Shown: one piece after another, positions 22,937 through 36,500 of the stretch | Position numbering within the stretch: position 1 is the stretch's first letter | How the letters are laid out: every line of letters starts with the position of its first letter | DNA from: Epiperipatus broadwayi | Taxonomy: Eukaryota > Onychophora > Udeonychophora > Euonychophora > Peripatidae | Direction of reading: 5' to 3' | NCBI GenBank assembly: GCA_028023455.1 | Contig: JAQFVV010006342.1 | Span: 887,001-951,000, forward strand | Length of the DNA: 64,000 nt | Program-made: the position numbers and the translations under genes | The notes under the pieces: model-generated | What the model was told of the DNA's origin: nothing | Databases searched by the model: none | What the model saw: the letters and a program-made list of their open reading frames with translations, nothing else

Positions 22937-24784
22937 GTAATTAAAAAAAGTTTTCTAAAATTGTGCTTCCTTGTATTTTTTTCCCTTTTTTATTGATTAA
23001 TTTGAAATTCTGCAAAACTACTGAATTATAATTATACTCAGACCTTTTCTATGCACTCTACTCATTTCTGCCTTGTAAAGAATAACTAGGATGTAATAGG
23101 AACATTGGCAAATAATCTTTGATACAGTGCGCAGCTTAAAATAGTGCTTACTTCTAGAACTATCCACAAGTTGTATTTTTTTCTCATAAATATTATATTT
23201 CTAGCTTTTATAAACAGAAAAACGTGAATATGAAATTTATTTCAAGAAGATGTTATGTTGGTGCATAAACATGGATACAATGAGAACAAACATCTCATGA
23301 GAACTTTTGCACAAGTGTCTATTGCATTTTTTTTGTTAAGGTAGCAGACTCACTATAAAAAATCTTGGATGCATTTACATTCAAAACAATGGCTTCTTAA
23401 AGATTACATTATAGTTGGAAATAAGGATATAAAAGAATAACTATTGCAAAAGCAAATACAGGTGGATATAATTGAGAGAGGTGATAATGTGGTGATTTAA
23501 TCCATGAATCAGAGTTCATTTCTTTCACTCTCACGTTTGAATGCTCTATAATTTTTGGCACAATATATCATTCAATTGTTTGTTGACGTTATTTTTGGAC
23601 AGATCATATATTAGTACACTCAAGACTAAAAATATGTTCAATAACAATGGAAAGTTGATGTTTTATTTTATTTCAAAGCAATTGCCATTTAAACTAAATT
23701 TTTGTAGTTTTTATATATTAAAAATCCCATTTAGATCAAATCAGCAATGCTTTTCTGACAGGGAATTTTCTTAATGGATGTTTTGTGGATTAAACCATTA
23801 AAGCATCACATGCTTACACAATCTTTTAAAACTGTAGCAATGTTCTCCATTCATTGATTACTATATCGTGCAGTAGATATCATTATTGTATGAAGAAACT
23901 TGGTAAAGTTTTATAGATGTAATATGAGTCTTAAAAATGTTATTCTTGGCTAAATGGGGGCACAGTTGCTTTAATTTATACGATAATTTAATTATAAATT
24001 GATATATTATAACTGCAAGTTATATATCAAAATGATTTTAGATGTTTGTTTTTTGATGTCATAAAAATAATATATTAGACTTGAATATCATAATTTAACT
24101 GACACTTTTTTTTCATATAATGATGATATTTTGAACAAAAATAAATAAAGAAGCATTTTAATTATTCTTCAAATATTGAGATATTTAAATGAATATTCTT
24201 ATTGTCATAATAGCATTTTATAATCTTAAAAATTAAAAGGTTGAAAATCTTGCTGAGATGTCTGGAGAAATTTTGAAATATGATAGTCATATATTATCTT
24301 AAAACTACTGAAGATTTTAGAAATATATAATGCCCTCAAGTTATACTTTTTTTATTAAAATTTATAAAAATAAAATAATTAAAAGTGATTGCAGTAATTA
24401 TTGTAAAATATCATTGTTTGTCAGTACAGTAAAAGTAATTTTGAGAATTTTATTGACTAGGTTGCTTCCTGCTATGGATGAGTCATTACCAAACAAGAAT
24501 TAAAAAGCACTATAAATATAAATACATTTCCCTCCAAGGAAACATTAAAAAGTTATAAAAATTATTTTTATCAATTTTTGGGCGGATTTTGATCCAGTTA
24601 ATATTTGTCTATGTAATTTTATTCATATAAAATTTGAAAAGAAAATGTATGATAAATAGAGATGTCTAATAGCTGCAACTATGTTAACAGTAGACTTTTT
24701 AAATAAGGGATTCATGAAACAACCATTTAAGCTAGGATGTAAATTATCTAGTGATGTTATTATTCTGAAGCAAAAGAAAAACAA
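22937..24784. other. AT-rich DNA with one short F1 end fragment
   Basis: At 23794-23862 there is an F1 end in inverted orientation (AAACCATTAAAGCATCACAT, then AAAACTGTAGCAA.GTTCTCC). The rest shows only chance open frames, the longest 77 codons at 23541-23774. Confidence 0.5.
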
Positions 24785-25144
24785 GACTTTTGCTTTTAAA
24801 CAGACAAAAACTCTCCATATAGCAGTGCCACCTTGTGCTAACCAGAGTAATCAATTGATGACAGAAGGCTTGTGCATAAAATCCCTATCTAGTGCCTACT
24901 CATCCAATATCCCCAGACTAGTTTCTGACTTGTGGCCTTCATCAGTGAGGAGCCTTGGATCTGAGAAACTAGGCTGGGGATATTGGATGAGTAGGCACTA
25001 GATAGGGATTTTATGCAAAAGCCTTCTGGCATCCATTGATTACTTTGGTTAGCACAAGTTGGCACTACTATATAGAGAGTTTTTGCCTGTTTACTAACAG
25101 TTATGTGCTAGCATGAGATGGTGATCATGTGACTTTTGCTTTTA
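24785..25144. repeat. Foldback family F1, copy D (strong palindrome)
   Basis: The left arm runs from AAAAACTCTCCATATAGCAG to GGATCTGAGAAACTAG. The right arm is its reverse complement, from TGGGGATATTGGATGAGTAG to GAGAGTTTTTGCCTGTTT. Beyond that the right side continues with GCTAGCATGAGATGGTGATC, which the left lacks. GACTTTTGCTTTTA occurs at 24785-24798 and again at 25131-25144, apparently a 14-bp target duplication that brackets a left-truncated copy. The 106-codon open frame crossing it is not a gene. Confidence 0.8.
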
Positions 25145-25384
25145 GTATAGTAATCTAATCGTTGTCTTAATCCTGCTGATTCCAGAATTATCTAATGGCT
25201 GTTCTTAATAATTTAACTGCAGCCTACAAAAATGCTTATTAATTGTTTAAAAAAAATCAAGCTTTTTTTTATCAATTAATAGTGGAAGATGAATCTTCAC
25301 CAACTTTTGGGATGGTTGTCATGATAAATTGTAAAGCAGTTTAATTGAATATCTTGACTTTTTTTTTAAATAGGAAGATAAACT

Positions 25385-25830
25385 TGAATATTGAAATACA
25401 ACACAGATTTCATTGCACTGCTGCTACATTTAACAGGTAAAGAGATATATTTAATCATAGTGATATAATTACTTTAATTATATTAACTGTATAGAGAATA
25501 GTTATTCTACCATATTCAATGTATACTAGAAAAAAAGAAATCATTCAATGATTTAACAAAATTGTGGAAGCTTATAGAAAATTTCATGGCATTCCAAAAA
25601 TACAAGTTTGTAAGATTAATAAGTATGACTGTGATGATCATTTATTTGCATACAGGAAGCATTTGAAAGTAACAATTATCCCAAAGAGAATTTTTATGTT
25701 GAATTTCAGCATGTTTTTTTCTGTGTGACACCTTCGATTTGTGTTACAAAGAGTATATCAAAAACTTTAAAGAGGTAAAATGGATGCTACTTTTAAGAAG
25801 ACATTGAGGTCTTTTATAAAAAAAAAGTAT
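25385..25830 (+). pseudogene. CR1/L2-like LINE, C-terminal remnant
   Basis: Translation gives EIQHRFHCTAATFNR then HSDIITL. It aligns with the better preserved QHRLQCIAAAFNKLE..CHNDIYP block at 43413-43500. The end, near 25785-25825, reads TFKKTLRSFIKK, like the RYKDTLK.SLK motif that closes this group's ORF. Stops interrupt it and no RT catalytic core is present. Confidence 0.55.
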
Positions 25831-25849
25831 TTGCTACAGTTAAAAAAAA

Positions 25850-25985
25850 AAGGCTAATAATTTTATTGCTTGGGAGTTCATAAGAAGTTTGAGGACCAGA
25901 ATTATGTGCCATAATCAATCCTGGGATCTGATCCCAAGTCAGATTCTTTACCAACTGTGCTAAGCCATGCAGGGCTTTGCTACAG
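25850..25985 (-). repeat. SINE-T copy (best preserved head)
   Basis: The minus strand begins GCATGGCTTAGCACAGTTGG (A box), then AAGAATCTGACTTGGGATCA and GATCCCAGGATTGATTATGG (B-box region). It closes with the tail CTCAAACTTCTTATGAACTC and CCAAGCAATAAAATT. The head looks tRNA-derived. The same head occurs at 41725 and 50505. Confidence 0.8.
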
Positions 25986-26418
25986 TAGAAATTAAAAAGA
26001 CATGGTCATAAGATATTGAATAAGCTATACTAGCATGAGATACATGTGTATATGTTTGTTCACAGATTACTTTCATAAGTCATTGCAAAATTTAGTTTTA
26101 ATATCTTGATACTGGTTTTTTCTTTCTCTTTTCTTGTGGAATTGAAATAACTTTATTGATTCACAAATAGCTGCTTAATAATATATATATAAGTTTATAC
26201 ACAATGACAATAAAATGAATAAAAATTAGTATAATGCGATTTTGAAAATATTTGGAATATTGTTGATTTTCTTGGAATGCATTTTTAGTAGTGTGTACAT
26301 CGAAAAAGCTACAAATGTGTATTACCAATCTAAAAATTTGTGGGCAGGTGGAAGGGGAGACAATAATTATGACTTCATCTAAATATTTTATTGTAACTAA
26401 TTTATTATTTACACTAAG

Positions 26419-26743
26419 GCTAAACTCTCCATACAGCAGTGCTACTTAGTGCAAGCCAGAGTAATCAATGGATGCAGGAAGGCTTGCACATAAAATTCCT
26501 ATCTAGTGCCTACTCATCCAATATCATCAGACTAGTTTCTAGCTTGGGGTTCTCATCAATGAGGAGCCTTGTAACTGAGAGAACATCAAGATCTTAGGAT
26601 CTAATGCAACCCTCCAGGAGCCACCTTTTACCATATTAGCTAGCTATAAAAGATTTGAGTTCAAAATGAAAACATAATAATGGTTTCAATTCAAGCTCAT
26701 TAGCTTGTATAGAATGGTAATCATGTGATGTTTAATGGTTTAA
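26419..26743 (+). repeat. Foldback family F1, copy E (long internal form)
   Basis: F1 core from AAACTCTCCATACAGCAGTG to GAGGAGCCTTGTAACTGAGA. It is followed by the extra internal segment ATCTAATGCAACCCTCCAGG ... GCTCATTAGCTTGTATAG shared with copy B, and the outer end ATCATGTGATGTTTAATGG. A 73-codon open frame begins inside the end (26725) and runs into flanking DNA; it is not considered a gene. Confidence 0.75.
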
Positions 26744-28259
26744 TTTATCATTGTGTATATAAAAATTATAATATAGCAATTTTATTCCAAATGGTCAGAT
26801 TGAATGAGATTCGTACAGAAATCTCTCAAAATATACATAATCTACTCAAAAATAGCATTGAGCAAAAGGATCGAATAAATATGCAGGAAGACAAAAGTGT
26901 GGAAAGGTTATTTAGAGTGAATAAAATCCAAACAAAAAATAAATAAATAAAATCCTGCTGATTATTGTACTATTTCATCAATATATGATCGTCCTTTATT
27001 TGTAAATGATTATAGATATTCACAGATGGCATATATAAGAATTATAATAGAAAATAATCACATTACTATTTGTTGACGTCTTCTCTCCCCCAGATTCTAA
27101 GCTATAGCTTTTATGATTCGCTTTTTATGAATGGACGTTTTAATATAAAATGTTCACTCTTAATGATTAATTATCCAACTTATCTAAACAAAGTAATAAA
27201 TCACTCTTTAAATACATTATATTTGCAAACTCATTAATATCTTTTATTGATGTCTATAAAATTTTAAATGTTTCAAAAGAATGCTTTTTAGTCAAGACCA
27301 AATGATGAAATAATAAAAAAGTATAGTCATAATGGTCTTGTAATCACTCATTTACTACATTATTTCTCTCTTCCATAACTCAATCAGTAATCCATAACAA
27401 TTTTATGTGTTACTATTTATTAAACTATATTCCACTTATAGCTCAAAAGCAATACTTAATTAAGTATACTACTACATTAACAACTTGTTTAACAATTTAA
27501 GATATGTCTTATTTCAAACAAATATTATTATAAAATGATGCATTATAATTATATGTGTAAGTGGTATAAAAATTCCGTTATAGGACTTTTCTCAGAAAGT
27601 CGCTTTGATCATTAATTGAGATGATTCTTAATAAAATATTTTTTGACACAGAATATTTCTATTTTTGCATACTCTAACTTTCCTAGAGTCTATTCCTCAA
27701 TTTTAAGCTAACTATCTTAAATGAATTATTAAAACAAAATTATTAGTTCTCAAAAAATCAAGTACCATTTAAGCATCAAAGAGATAGGTTAAACACAACC
27801 ATTTTATTCAATTGACCAAATGAGATATTTTCTTTACCTGTGTATTGATTTAGGAGCTACTAATTTTTGAATTTGACTTTTTCATCACTAAGCTGAAGTA
27901 AATGACACTCTTATATCAATACAACTTTGTTTTCCTTAGTGATTAAATTTCATTTATTTGTTTAATCAGTTTATTACATCTAAAATAATAATTACAGTTT
28001 TAAAGTTAAAATTAATATATTTACAATATTCCATTACAAATGCAAATAACAATTTATATTAAGAACTCTCACTTGTATAGCATAGTACATTAGTAATATA
28101 TTTACCACCACATCATCGTGTCTAAAACACTAAGCAACAAAAAATGATAATTTTGTCTGCAGCCTAGTTTATTATATAGAAAGTGGGATATTACATGCTT
28201 ATGTTGAGAATTTTTTAAAACCTTTAAACTCAAAATAAAAAAAAATCAAATTATAGTTT
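26744..28259. other. AT-rich DNA without recognised features
   Basis: Short runs and chance frames only. No member of the families listed here was seen. Confidence 0.5.
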
Positions 28260-30750
28260 ACATATTCAAGCAATCAGTTCATAAATCATCATCATTTTCA
28301 TCTATGAGCAATCAACTGCAGGATAATGGTCTCTTCATATTTAATCCAGTTTCTCTGACTCATAGGCTTTTTCCCCACATCAAACTAGCAATCCATATCA
28401 TATGGTCTTTTTCTAGGTCTTTTGCAATCTCTTTGGATTCCATTTAAAAGTTCAATTGTCTAACCATTATCACTTTTTTTAGATATATGTAAAGCTCAAA
28501 CTCCATTTCAGTCTCTTAATTTTTTCAATATCACTGATACCTGTTTACTCTCTCACCCATGTATTTGATTTTCATTCTCTTCTTGTTGCTCCTAACATAC
28601 ATCTTTTACCATACTTCATTGAATAATTCAATGTTTCTGTATAAGTCTTCTCTTAAGTGTCAAAAATTTCAGATCCACAAGACATATTTCCTTTTAATAT
28701 TAACTGATTTCTATTAAAAGCACTCCACCCAAGTATAATTCTATGATTAATTTCTGTATTAATAATCTGACCATGATAATTGCAATTATTAATTTATTCT
28801 CATTTATGATTATCACTCTTTATTTTCTTCTTTTAGGACAATCCATTGAACATTTCTTTAATCTTTTTTAAGCATTTATCTTTAGTCCTAATTTCTTACT
28901 TCCCCTCTTTTCTTCCAAAAAAATGTAAGCTTGTCGTTAAGACCTGTAGAGGTCCCTACTATCACACTTTTACATGCATATTCTTGAGGTTACAGCCTTA
29001 ATAAATATTACTTGATAACTATTGCAACTTTTCCTAAATCTCTGAAGCAATATTTGCAAAAATAACCACATCAATTGCAAAATAGAGATGATTAAAATAA
29101 TTTTCATTTACTTTTATTCCTTTAGCTTCTAACTTTAATCCACAAAATATATTCTTATAAAACTGTAAAAACATTTGAAAATATTAAATCATCCTGACAT
29201 ATATCTTTTTCAAGGTTCATCTTTTTACTATTATGATTGTTGCATTTTGATAAATATTCTTTAAAATATGGCAATATCCAGGCCTACATCTTGGTGTTAC
29301 ACAGCTTTAATCAATGCAAAAATGCATAATGAATCAAATGACTTTTCATGGCATACAAATCCAAAGCATAATTGCAATTCATATTCATTGAGCCTTACTA
29401 TAACCTCTCTCAATACTTGGATATAATATAGTTTCCTAAATCACTTTTAAATTTAACTTGTTCTTTTGGTTAATCAGATTCCAATGTTTCCTGTAGATGA
29501 GTTGTAATTATTTAGTAAAGATTTTGTTTATAACTAGTAGATGATTGATAGATCTTAGTTTTAATATCTTCTTTAACATTTTTTTTAAATGTCAATGTTA
29601 CTACTGCATTCTGCCAATCTGGTACATTTTAATCCTTTAGACATTTAATATATTACTTTGGTAACATTTTTTATATTTCTTCAACTGCTTCTTTTAAAAT
29701 ATTAGAAAAAAAAATCCATCATTTCCTGGAGCTTTTCTCTTTTTCATATATTTTATTGAATGTCTCACTTCTTCATTTAAAATATTTGGCAATTCAGAAG
29801 ATGTAGTAATTGTAGGAGATACTTTATTTTTTTTTTTGTTCTTTTTTACTGTATAATTCTTTAAAGAAATCTTTACATTTCTTGATGTCATTCTTTTTTT
29901 AATAATTGTCACATCTTTTTTTTTTTTTTTTTTTGCTGATACAATTTTTCTTCAATACTAAAATGTTGTTTACTCTGTTGAGACTTATTCTTATATACTT
30001 TACCTTATCAATTCATAATTATATTATCTTATATCATGGTTAACAATTTTTTATTCCATTTAACAAAACTCTACATATTCAATTTGTCTAAACAAAAAAT
30101 TTACTGGTAAATTATTGCTTTTTTGATATCAGCAATAATTTTTGCAGTACTCAATAGATTATCATTTGTGTTTTTTTATGATTACAATCAAATCTGAACT
30201 ATCATCAAAATCTTTTAATATTTTAAAATGATTTTTAAGTTCTAATTTAAATTTATTGTTTTCTGAATATTAAGAATATTAATTGCTAATACTGACTATC
30301 TTAATAATTTTTGTTTCTAATTTTACATTAACACATCTCACTAATTGATAATTATTCCATGTGTCAATTGTATTAAAATCATTACAATTTTAAAATATAT
30401 GTTTTCTGTTAGTCAAATATAACTTAGTTATGTTGTATTTTTATTTGGATGATTCCATATCCATTTTTATTTAGAATTGTTTTAAAATAAAGAATTCATA
30501 ATATATAGTTTTTTCAATTCATCATATGGAGCTCTTTCATTTTTCTGCGTACTCAACAATTTGGTATCCTCTCTCATTTCTGTCACTAGAATCAAATTTA
30601 TTCATAGAACTTTCATTTTTCAATCATTAACCAATTCTAGAATTAAAGTTTTCAATGACAATTTTAAAATATTGGTTAATCTAATCCAAAGCATTTTGAA
30701 CAATCGTATAAAAATATCTACTTATCACAACAAAACCTAAATTATCTGTT
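28260..30750 (-). pseudogene. RTE-like LINE remnant: endonuclease end, RT start and C-terminus
   Basis: RTE-type retrotransposons encode an apurinic endonuclease followed by an RT. Minus strand, in order: DSSDRNERGYQIVEYAEK (about 30590-30540), matching the endonuclease block G..NERG..L..FA; WIWNHPNKNTT followed by a decayed IDYIL-like segment (about 30475-30390), the end of the endonuclease; VRHSIKYMKKRKAPGNDGF (about 29770-29705), the KAPG.DG block before the RT fingers; and, at about 28450-28290, IELLNGIQRDCKRPRKRPYD then a WIKYEET block, the conserved C-terminus (W.P.G.R..GRP..RW). Stops occur throughout. RT motifs A to C are not clearly readable. This is the longest RTE-like copy here; short ones lie at 6950 and 57565. 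Confidence 0.78.
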
Positions 30751-31194
30751 TTCCATTCATTAGAAGCATCTTAAAAAATTTACGATAAATAATCTATATC
30801 ACTACATAAGATATGTTTTGAGTCAGACATATGCTGCAAGAAGCTTGGAGAGACAACCAATCATCAGTCATTTTTTTCACTGAGACAGACCATATAACTC
30901 TAGAAAATAGGTAAAATTCTTATTTTATAGTTAAGTATCAGAATGATTTTTTTAAAGATAAACATTTTCATACACATCGTATCTTAATGATAGAAAAATC
31001 TCTATTAATTAACGATCAATCTTAAATTGCTTTAATGAGTTCTGAATACCCAGTGTTATATTTAGTACATTGCTTTAAATAAAAGATAGTGCATTTAATT
31101 GGGTTAGTGGATGCAAATAATCATAAATCAGATTATTGGTTTCATTATTGTAACATATATGTATGACTGCTGGATCTACTTTCAGATAAACCAT

Positions 31195-31222
31195 TTATTA
31201 CATATATATATATATATATGTA
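31195..31222. repeat. TA microsatellite
   Basis: A short uninterrupted run of TA dinucleotides (about 11 units), one of several in the window (others near 18515, 41262 and 60387). Confidence 0.8.
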
Positions 31223-31340
31223 TCTAACAGTGTGGGAATATGTAGAAGAAGTCACGATAAAGTGACAGTGTACAAGCCCATTATACTTGTGATCTTCAGG
31301 TTAGTTAAAAGGGTAAAAAGTGATTCAGATTCCAATAAAG

Positions 31341-31434
31341 TCAAGCGTTGGTGGTCGAGAGGTCAGCACGGCTGCCTTACAAGCAGTTGTCATGGGTTAG
31401 CGGGTTCGCATCCCGGCTGATGCTATGACACATG
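31341..31434 (+). repeat. SINE-G copy
   Basis: TCAAGCGTTGGTGGTCGAGA, GGTCAGCACGGCTGCC, loop CTTACAA, GCGGGTTCGCATCCCGGC (B box), tail TGATGCTATGACACATGA. It carries a small insertion (CATGGGTTAG) before the B box. No clear target duplication was seen. Confidence 0.85.
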
Positions 31435-31440
31435 ACAAAA

Positions 31441-33011
31441 TTTAGTATTTTTTTTAAGGCAATTAATTTAACTAACTATCTAATATTGGTCAATCAATAG
31501 GTATTTTGTTATTTTTAGTAAGGGTTTTCTGCAATTGTTTACTTGATTATTTTATATTGCCATTTATCTATATATATGTAGATTATATAAATACTATTGT
31601 TACTAATAACACTCAGAATTTGTAATAAATATTGAAAATGATAAAGATTTCTTATTAAGCTTATGTTTATATCATATGTGATCTTTTGTAAAAGCAATAA
31701 TAAAAAAGAACTTTCAATGGAAATTTTCTTTTTGTCATAATTAGCAACGTGCTATTATTATTGAGATAATTTTCTTTAATTAATCATGTTAATAATTTTA
31801 TTCTGTCTAATCAAATTACTTTTACTTCCTTAAAATTATATCAACTTAATGGAAAGTCTAATTTTAATTTCCCAACTAAAACTTTTAGAATCATTTAGCA
31901 CCAAGAAATTTGACAGTCACTTTTAACTACACTAATTAGTTAAGATTCTTGAAGATAACAGAAATAGTGTGGGCAGTCATGTAAAATTAATAAATTGAAT
32001 AATTAGATGAACTGAAATAGGAATTAATTATGTTCTATTTGAAAATAAAAATCTTTTATTTAACACATTTTGTTTTATGGTTTTTTTCCTCCCACAATAT
32101 TATAAGCAGTTTTTGATTATAAAGTAAAAATGAAATTAAAAATACCACAAGGGATTTACTTAATTAATTTCTGCCTCTCTCCCATACTTTTATTTCAAGT
32201 TAAATATAAAAAGTTCAATTGTAGTTGAAGAAACAATTATTTTGTGAGTTTTAGTTCAAAGTAAATAAACAAGTGTTTATTATAAAATATTTTTATATCT
32301 ATTATTCGGTTTTACATAGTGCTAAAAATAATAAATGAAGAAAATTTAGATATAATTTAATACCATTAGATAGCAGTATTGTAAAGAGTACTAAATCTTA
32401 TAAAAAAAGTAAAATGTTAAATTTGCCCTATTTTTTTTGCTGAAATTATTTGCAAATTCTAATAAAGTATATAGTCATTATGAATGCATATATGCACAAG
32501 GTTTTAATTAGATTAGAAATTGGAAAATATGTGAAAATTAAGTTACAAGATTTCTCAAACAGATAGTGTACAAAAAATAAAATATATTACACAGTTAGTT
32601 TACTAAACTATTATTTAAAAAATGGATAAAAACTAATTTTAATCACAAACCCTAATTTAAAAAAACTACTGGATACATCTACAAATTTTGATTAACAGGA
32701 ACTCTGATTATTGCAAGATTTTGCCCAATGAGGTTATTTTATATTGCATTACATTTATTTGTATAATATGGACCATTAGTTAAAATCTTTATATAATATA
32801 AAATATCTAAAGAAATGTAATATTGATTATTTTCATTGGGAAAAAATGGCTGAGGATAGAATGCAGAGGAACAACACCACAGCTACCCAAGGTGTTAATA
32901 TTTTTCAGAATGCTGCAAGAAAGTTAGAATATAGCATCACAAAATACTGAATAGACATCATAATGTGCTAGCATGTTCTATGTGAGGATTAGTTATGGCT
33001 CATAAATGACT
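31441..33011. other. AT-rich DNA without recognised features
   Basis: No gene or known repeat. A slightly GC-richer patch near 32845-32905 (GGCTGAGGATAGAATGCAGA) is unassigned. Confidence 0.45.
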
Positions 33012-33234
33012 TTATATAGTCATATTATTGTAATATAATCTTCAATACTTTCTCTTCCTCTTTTCTTCTTTATTTTTGCTTTTTTTATATATATATAACA
33101 TATAATGACAACATTCCACGTTTCTTATACTTTAAAGCAAAATATATTTATTAATTTTACTGTAAAATTAATAAATATATTTTACTTTAAAGTGTAAGAA
33201 GAGTGGAATGTTGTTATTATATAGTCATATTATT
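33012..33234. repeat. Palindrome of about 115 bp bracketed by 18-bp direct repeats
   Basis: Positions about 33104-33160 mirror 33162-33218 almost perfectly (ACATTCCAC...CTTTAAAGCAAAATATA against TATATTTTACTTTAAAG...GTGGAATGT), with a one-base loop at 33161. TTATATAGTCATATTATT occurs at 33012-33029 and 33217-33234. The palindrome fills only the right part of the bracketed 187 bp. The left part is T- and C-rich with a TA run. A small foldback insertion is the simplest reading. Confidence 0.75.
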
Positions 33235-33256
33235 ATGCATTAAATAAATAATTGGA

Positions 33257-33430
<174 letters not shown>

Positions 33431-33545
33431 TGCATTAAATAAATAATTCAACTGAATTATTGCTATTATTATTATACATTAAGTAAATAATTGAATTAGT
33501 ATTACTGCTACTGTTATTATTGTTGTTGTTATTACTACTATTATT

Positions 33546-36500
33546 TAGTGAATAATGTTAACTGCATTACTTTTGTTTGGATGTAAAATCTGTTTAAATG
33601 TACTAAATTAAATTATTTAGTTTTTTTTTCTTGCAATAGGAATGAGCATAATATTCACTTATGAGTGGATGCTATTTATTAATCATTACAAAAAAATATT
33701 AGACAAGTTGTTTTATACAATTTTTTGATATCATTCTACAAATGCATACAATAAATTCACTAATAAGTCAGAATTTAAATAATGGCATAAATCATTAACC
33801 ATCCTCATAAAAACTCATAAAAGAGATTTTATAAGTAAATATTGATACAAGAAAGCATAAAAAGTTAAACTTGAATTTTCTGTGAGCAATAAGTATGGCT
33901 TCACACAGTACCTCCACCACTCTTTTAGTCTACTTATTTGACAACTTGTAATGCCTTTCAACTTTTTTTACCGCAACTCCAACTTTCTAAAAATCATTAA
34001 CATTTGCCTTAATCATAGTTTATCATTATATATTCTATTCACAGCCATATTTTTTCTTAATGAAAGCAATCGAGAAGGCACCTTTTCATGATATCTTTAA
34101 AATCATCTTTATAATGGAAATGGAATCTGCCTATTCTCAGAAAACTACCTTTTAACTGCTTCCCAGGCCCAACCCAAAGAAGATGTATCTTTACAATTAC
34201 ATTACGAATCATTATATCCAATATGTTGACGAATGCACTGATTGAAGTTACAATTTCAACATTATGTTTTAAAATTATTATAGAACATTCTTTAATAAAT
34301 TATTAAATACAGAAGCACTGCAATGGAGTTTTTTAATAACTCAATTTCCCATGCCCATCTTTATACCTCAAGTTATTAGATTATTTAACCTGATTCACAT
34401 CCTCAAGCTGATAACTATTCAAGTTATAAGTTGATGTATATTTTATCTCCATCGCTGATTAAAAAAGCCTGCAAAGTTTTTGAATATTTAATTTATAAAC
34501 AAAAGTGCATAAAGATTGCATTCAAAACATTAAGAACCTTTTATAGAACATTCTTTGAATTGGAAAAAATAACACAATTGTTAGCCTACTAGAGATCTTG
34601 AAGCAAAGAATATGAAAGCCTTGATACTAATTGGTTTAAATTAAGGAATACATCCCCTTAATCTATATCATATTCTTGATGCCTACTTTATAAAACTACC
34701 TATAATCTGTTGCAATAAAATACACCATTGGATTTGTACACTATCTTACTGCTCATCAGTTCTTTCTCTCAAACTATTATATAGCAATTATACCATAGAA
34801 ATGAATTATCATGGAAATTTGGATATTTTCAAACACTATTATTCAATGTTTAAATTTTCTTGTCAACCTGATAAAAGCAATATATATATATATATTGAGA
34901 CAGTTATGTGTCTCATTGCATACAACAACATAGTAATGAGTGTGCACATGCATATGTAAAGTTGAAAGGAAAAGTAGAAATAAACACAAACAAAATGGTT
35001 TTTGTAGATATTTTCTATATTACTCTGGAATAACAGTTACGAATTAAATAATTTTGAATTTAAAAAAAATATTATAAATTAAACATTTTAAAAAGGGCTA
35101 ATTAATATCTTATTAATTCTGATTTTGAAATTAAAACCAAAATGTTTTTATATTATAATGGACATACTGGTAACTATAAAATTTCACTATCTACTTTGAT
35201 TAAAGCAAACTTTTTTAATTCATGCTTGCATAACATATTTTGATAAAAAATATACAAAGTTGTTTTTGAAAAGATTAAGATGAATTGAAAAGAATCATTA
35301 ACTCTTTTCAATCAAGATAAAAAAACTTTATTACTGTTTTTAAAATTCCATCCCTGTTTATAAAAAGGTTAAGAAAGATTAGAGGGGGAGAGTTTTAAAG
35401 TTTTCACAGATTATGATAGCATAATGATTATGAAGTTATAACTGAAATAATGGACAGTGGATAAAGCTGCTGCAAGTCCAACATTGGAGTTTTGATTCAA
35501 TGGAGGCCAGAACCAGTTTTTCTGTGGTTCATTGGCTCATATATATTGTGCACTAACTTGTATACCTGAAGTCTATCAAATTCTAGACTAAATGAAGCTA
35601 ACTGCATGTATGGCAACAGTTACGATATTATATCTTTCCTGAAGATGGCAATAAACCTGTATACTGTTTTAAAAATGACCACATACCAAGAAAGTCAATT
35701 AGCTTGCTGAAAAATTAGTTTATAATTATACTATCTTATCTATATTCAGAAAAGCACAGATAAAATTACTGAATTGGATATATATATAAAGGACAGATGG
35801 TGAGTAGTGTTATATATATTGGGAATGATAATATTTTAAATAATTTCTTGAAAATGACAAAATTTCTAATTCAAAATTTTAAAAGTATTTTTTGTCAACT
35901 AAAAATAAAGCAAGGAAAAAAATAACATTTGTGTCTAGATTATTTGTTCCTGGTATTGTTCATAAAAAAAGAGATGAAAACTCTGAGGATCTTTTTTTTT
36001 AAATATTGAAAATGAGGCCATAAGGATCAGCATTTTAAGTGAAATTTTCCAAATGATGAATTTTTTTAAAGAAAAACTTTTATTTACCATAAAATAAGAG
36101 GCTAATCAATAACTTTAATTCATATCATTGATTTATATATATACACATGTATCCATGAGCATTTATATATTAGTAAAAATAAATTGAATTTATTTATAAG
36201 ACTATGACAATTTGAATATGTTAATTTTTAAATTATTATACAGCCCATCTGAGTGCTTATATATATATGCATTTTATGTTTTGTGACATTGAATTAATTG
36301 TGCATTGAGGAAATATAATATGGTTTATTAGTTTTATTATTGCCAGTGTATGCATACATTTTCATGCACATACACATATATGTTAAATCAATCATTAATT
36401 GTGTATTATAAAAATTTCATTTATAGGTTTATGATATTTCAAATATGTTTATAAATTATTATATCACACATCTGTGTGTTGATATATATTTGTTTTATGT

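Noticed and set aside
24681-25001. 106-codon open frame on the plus strand
   Set aside because: Most of it lies inside F1 foldback copy D and reads repeat DNA; no domain and no start context.
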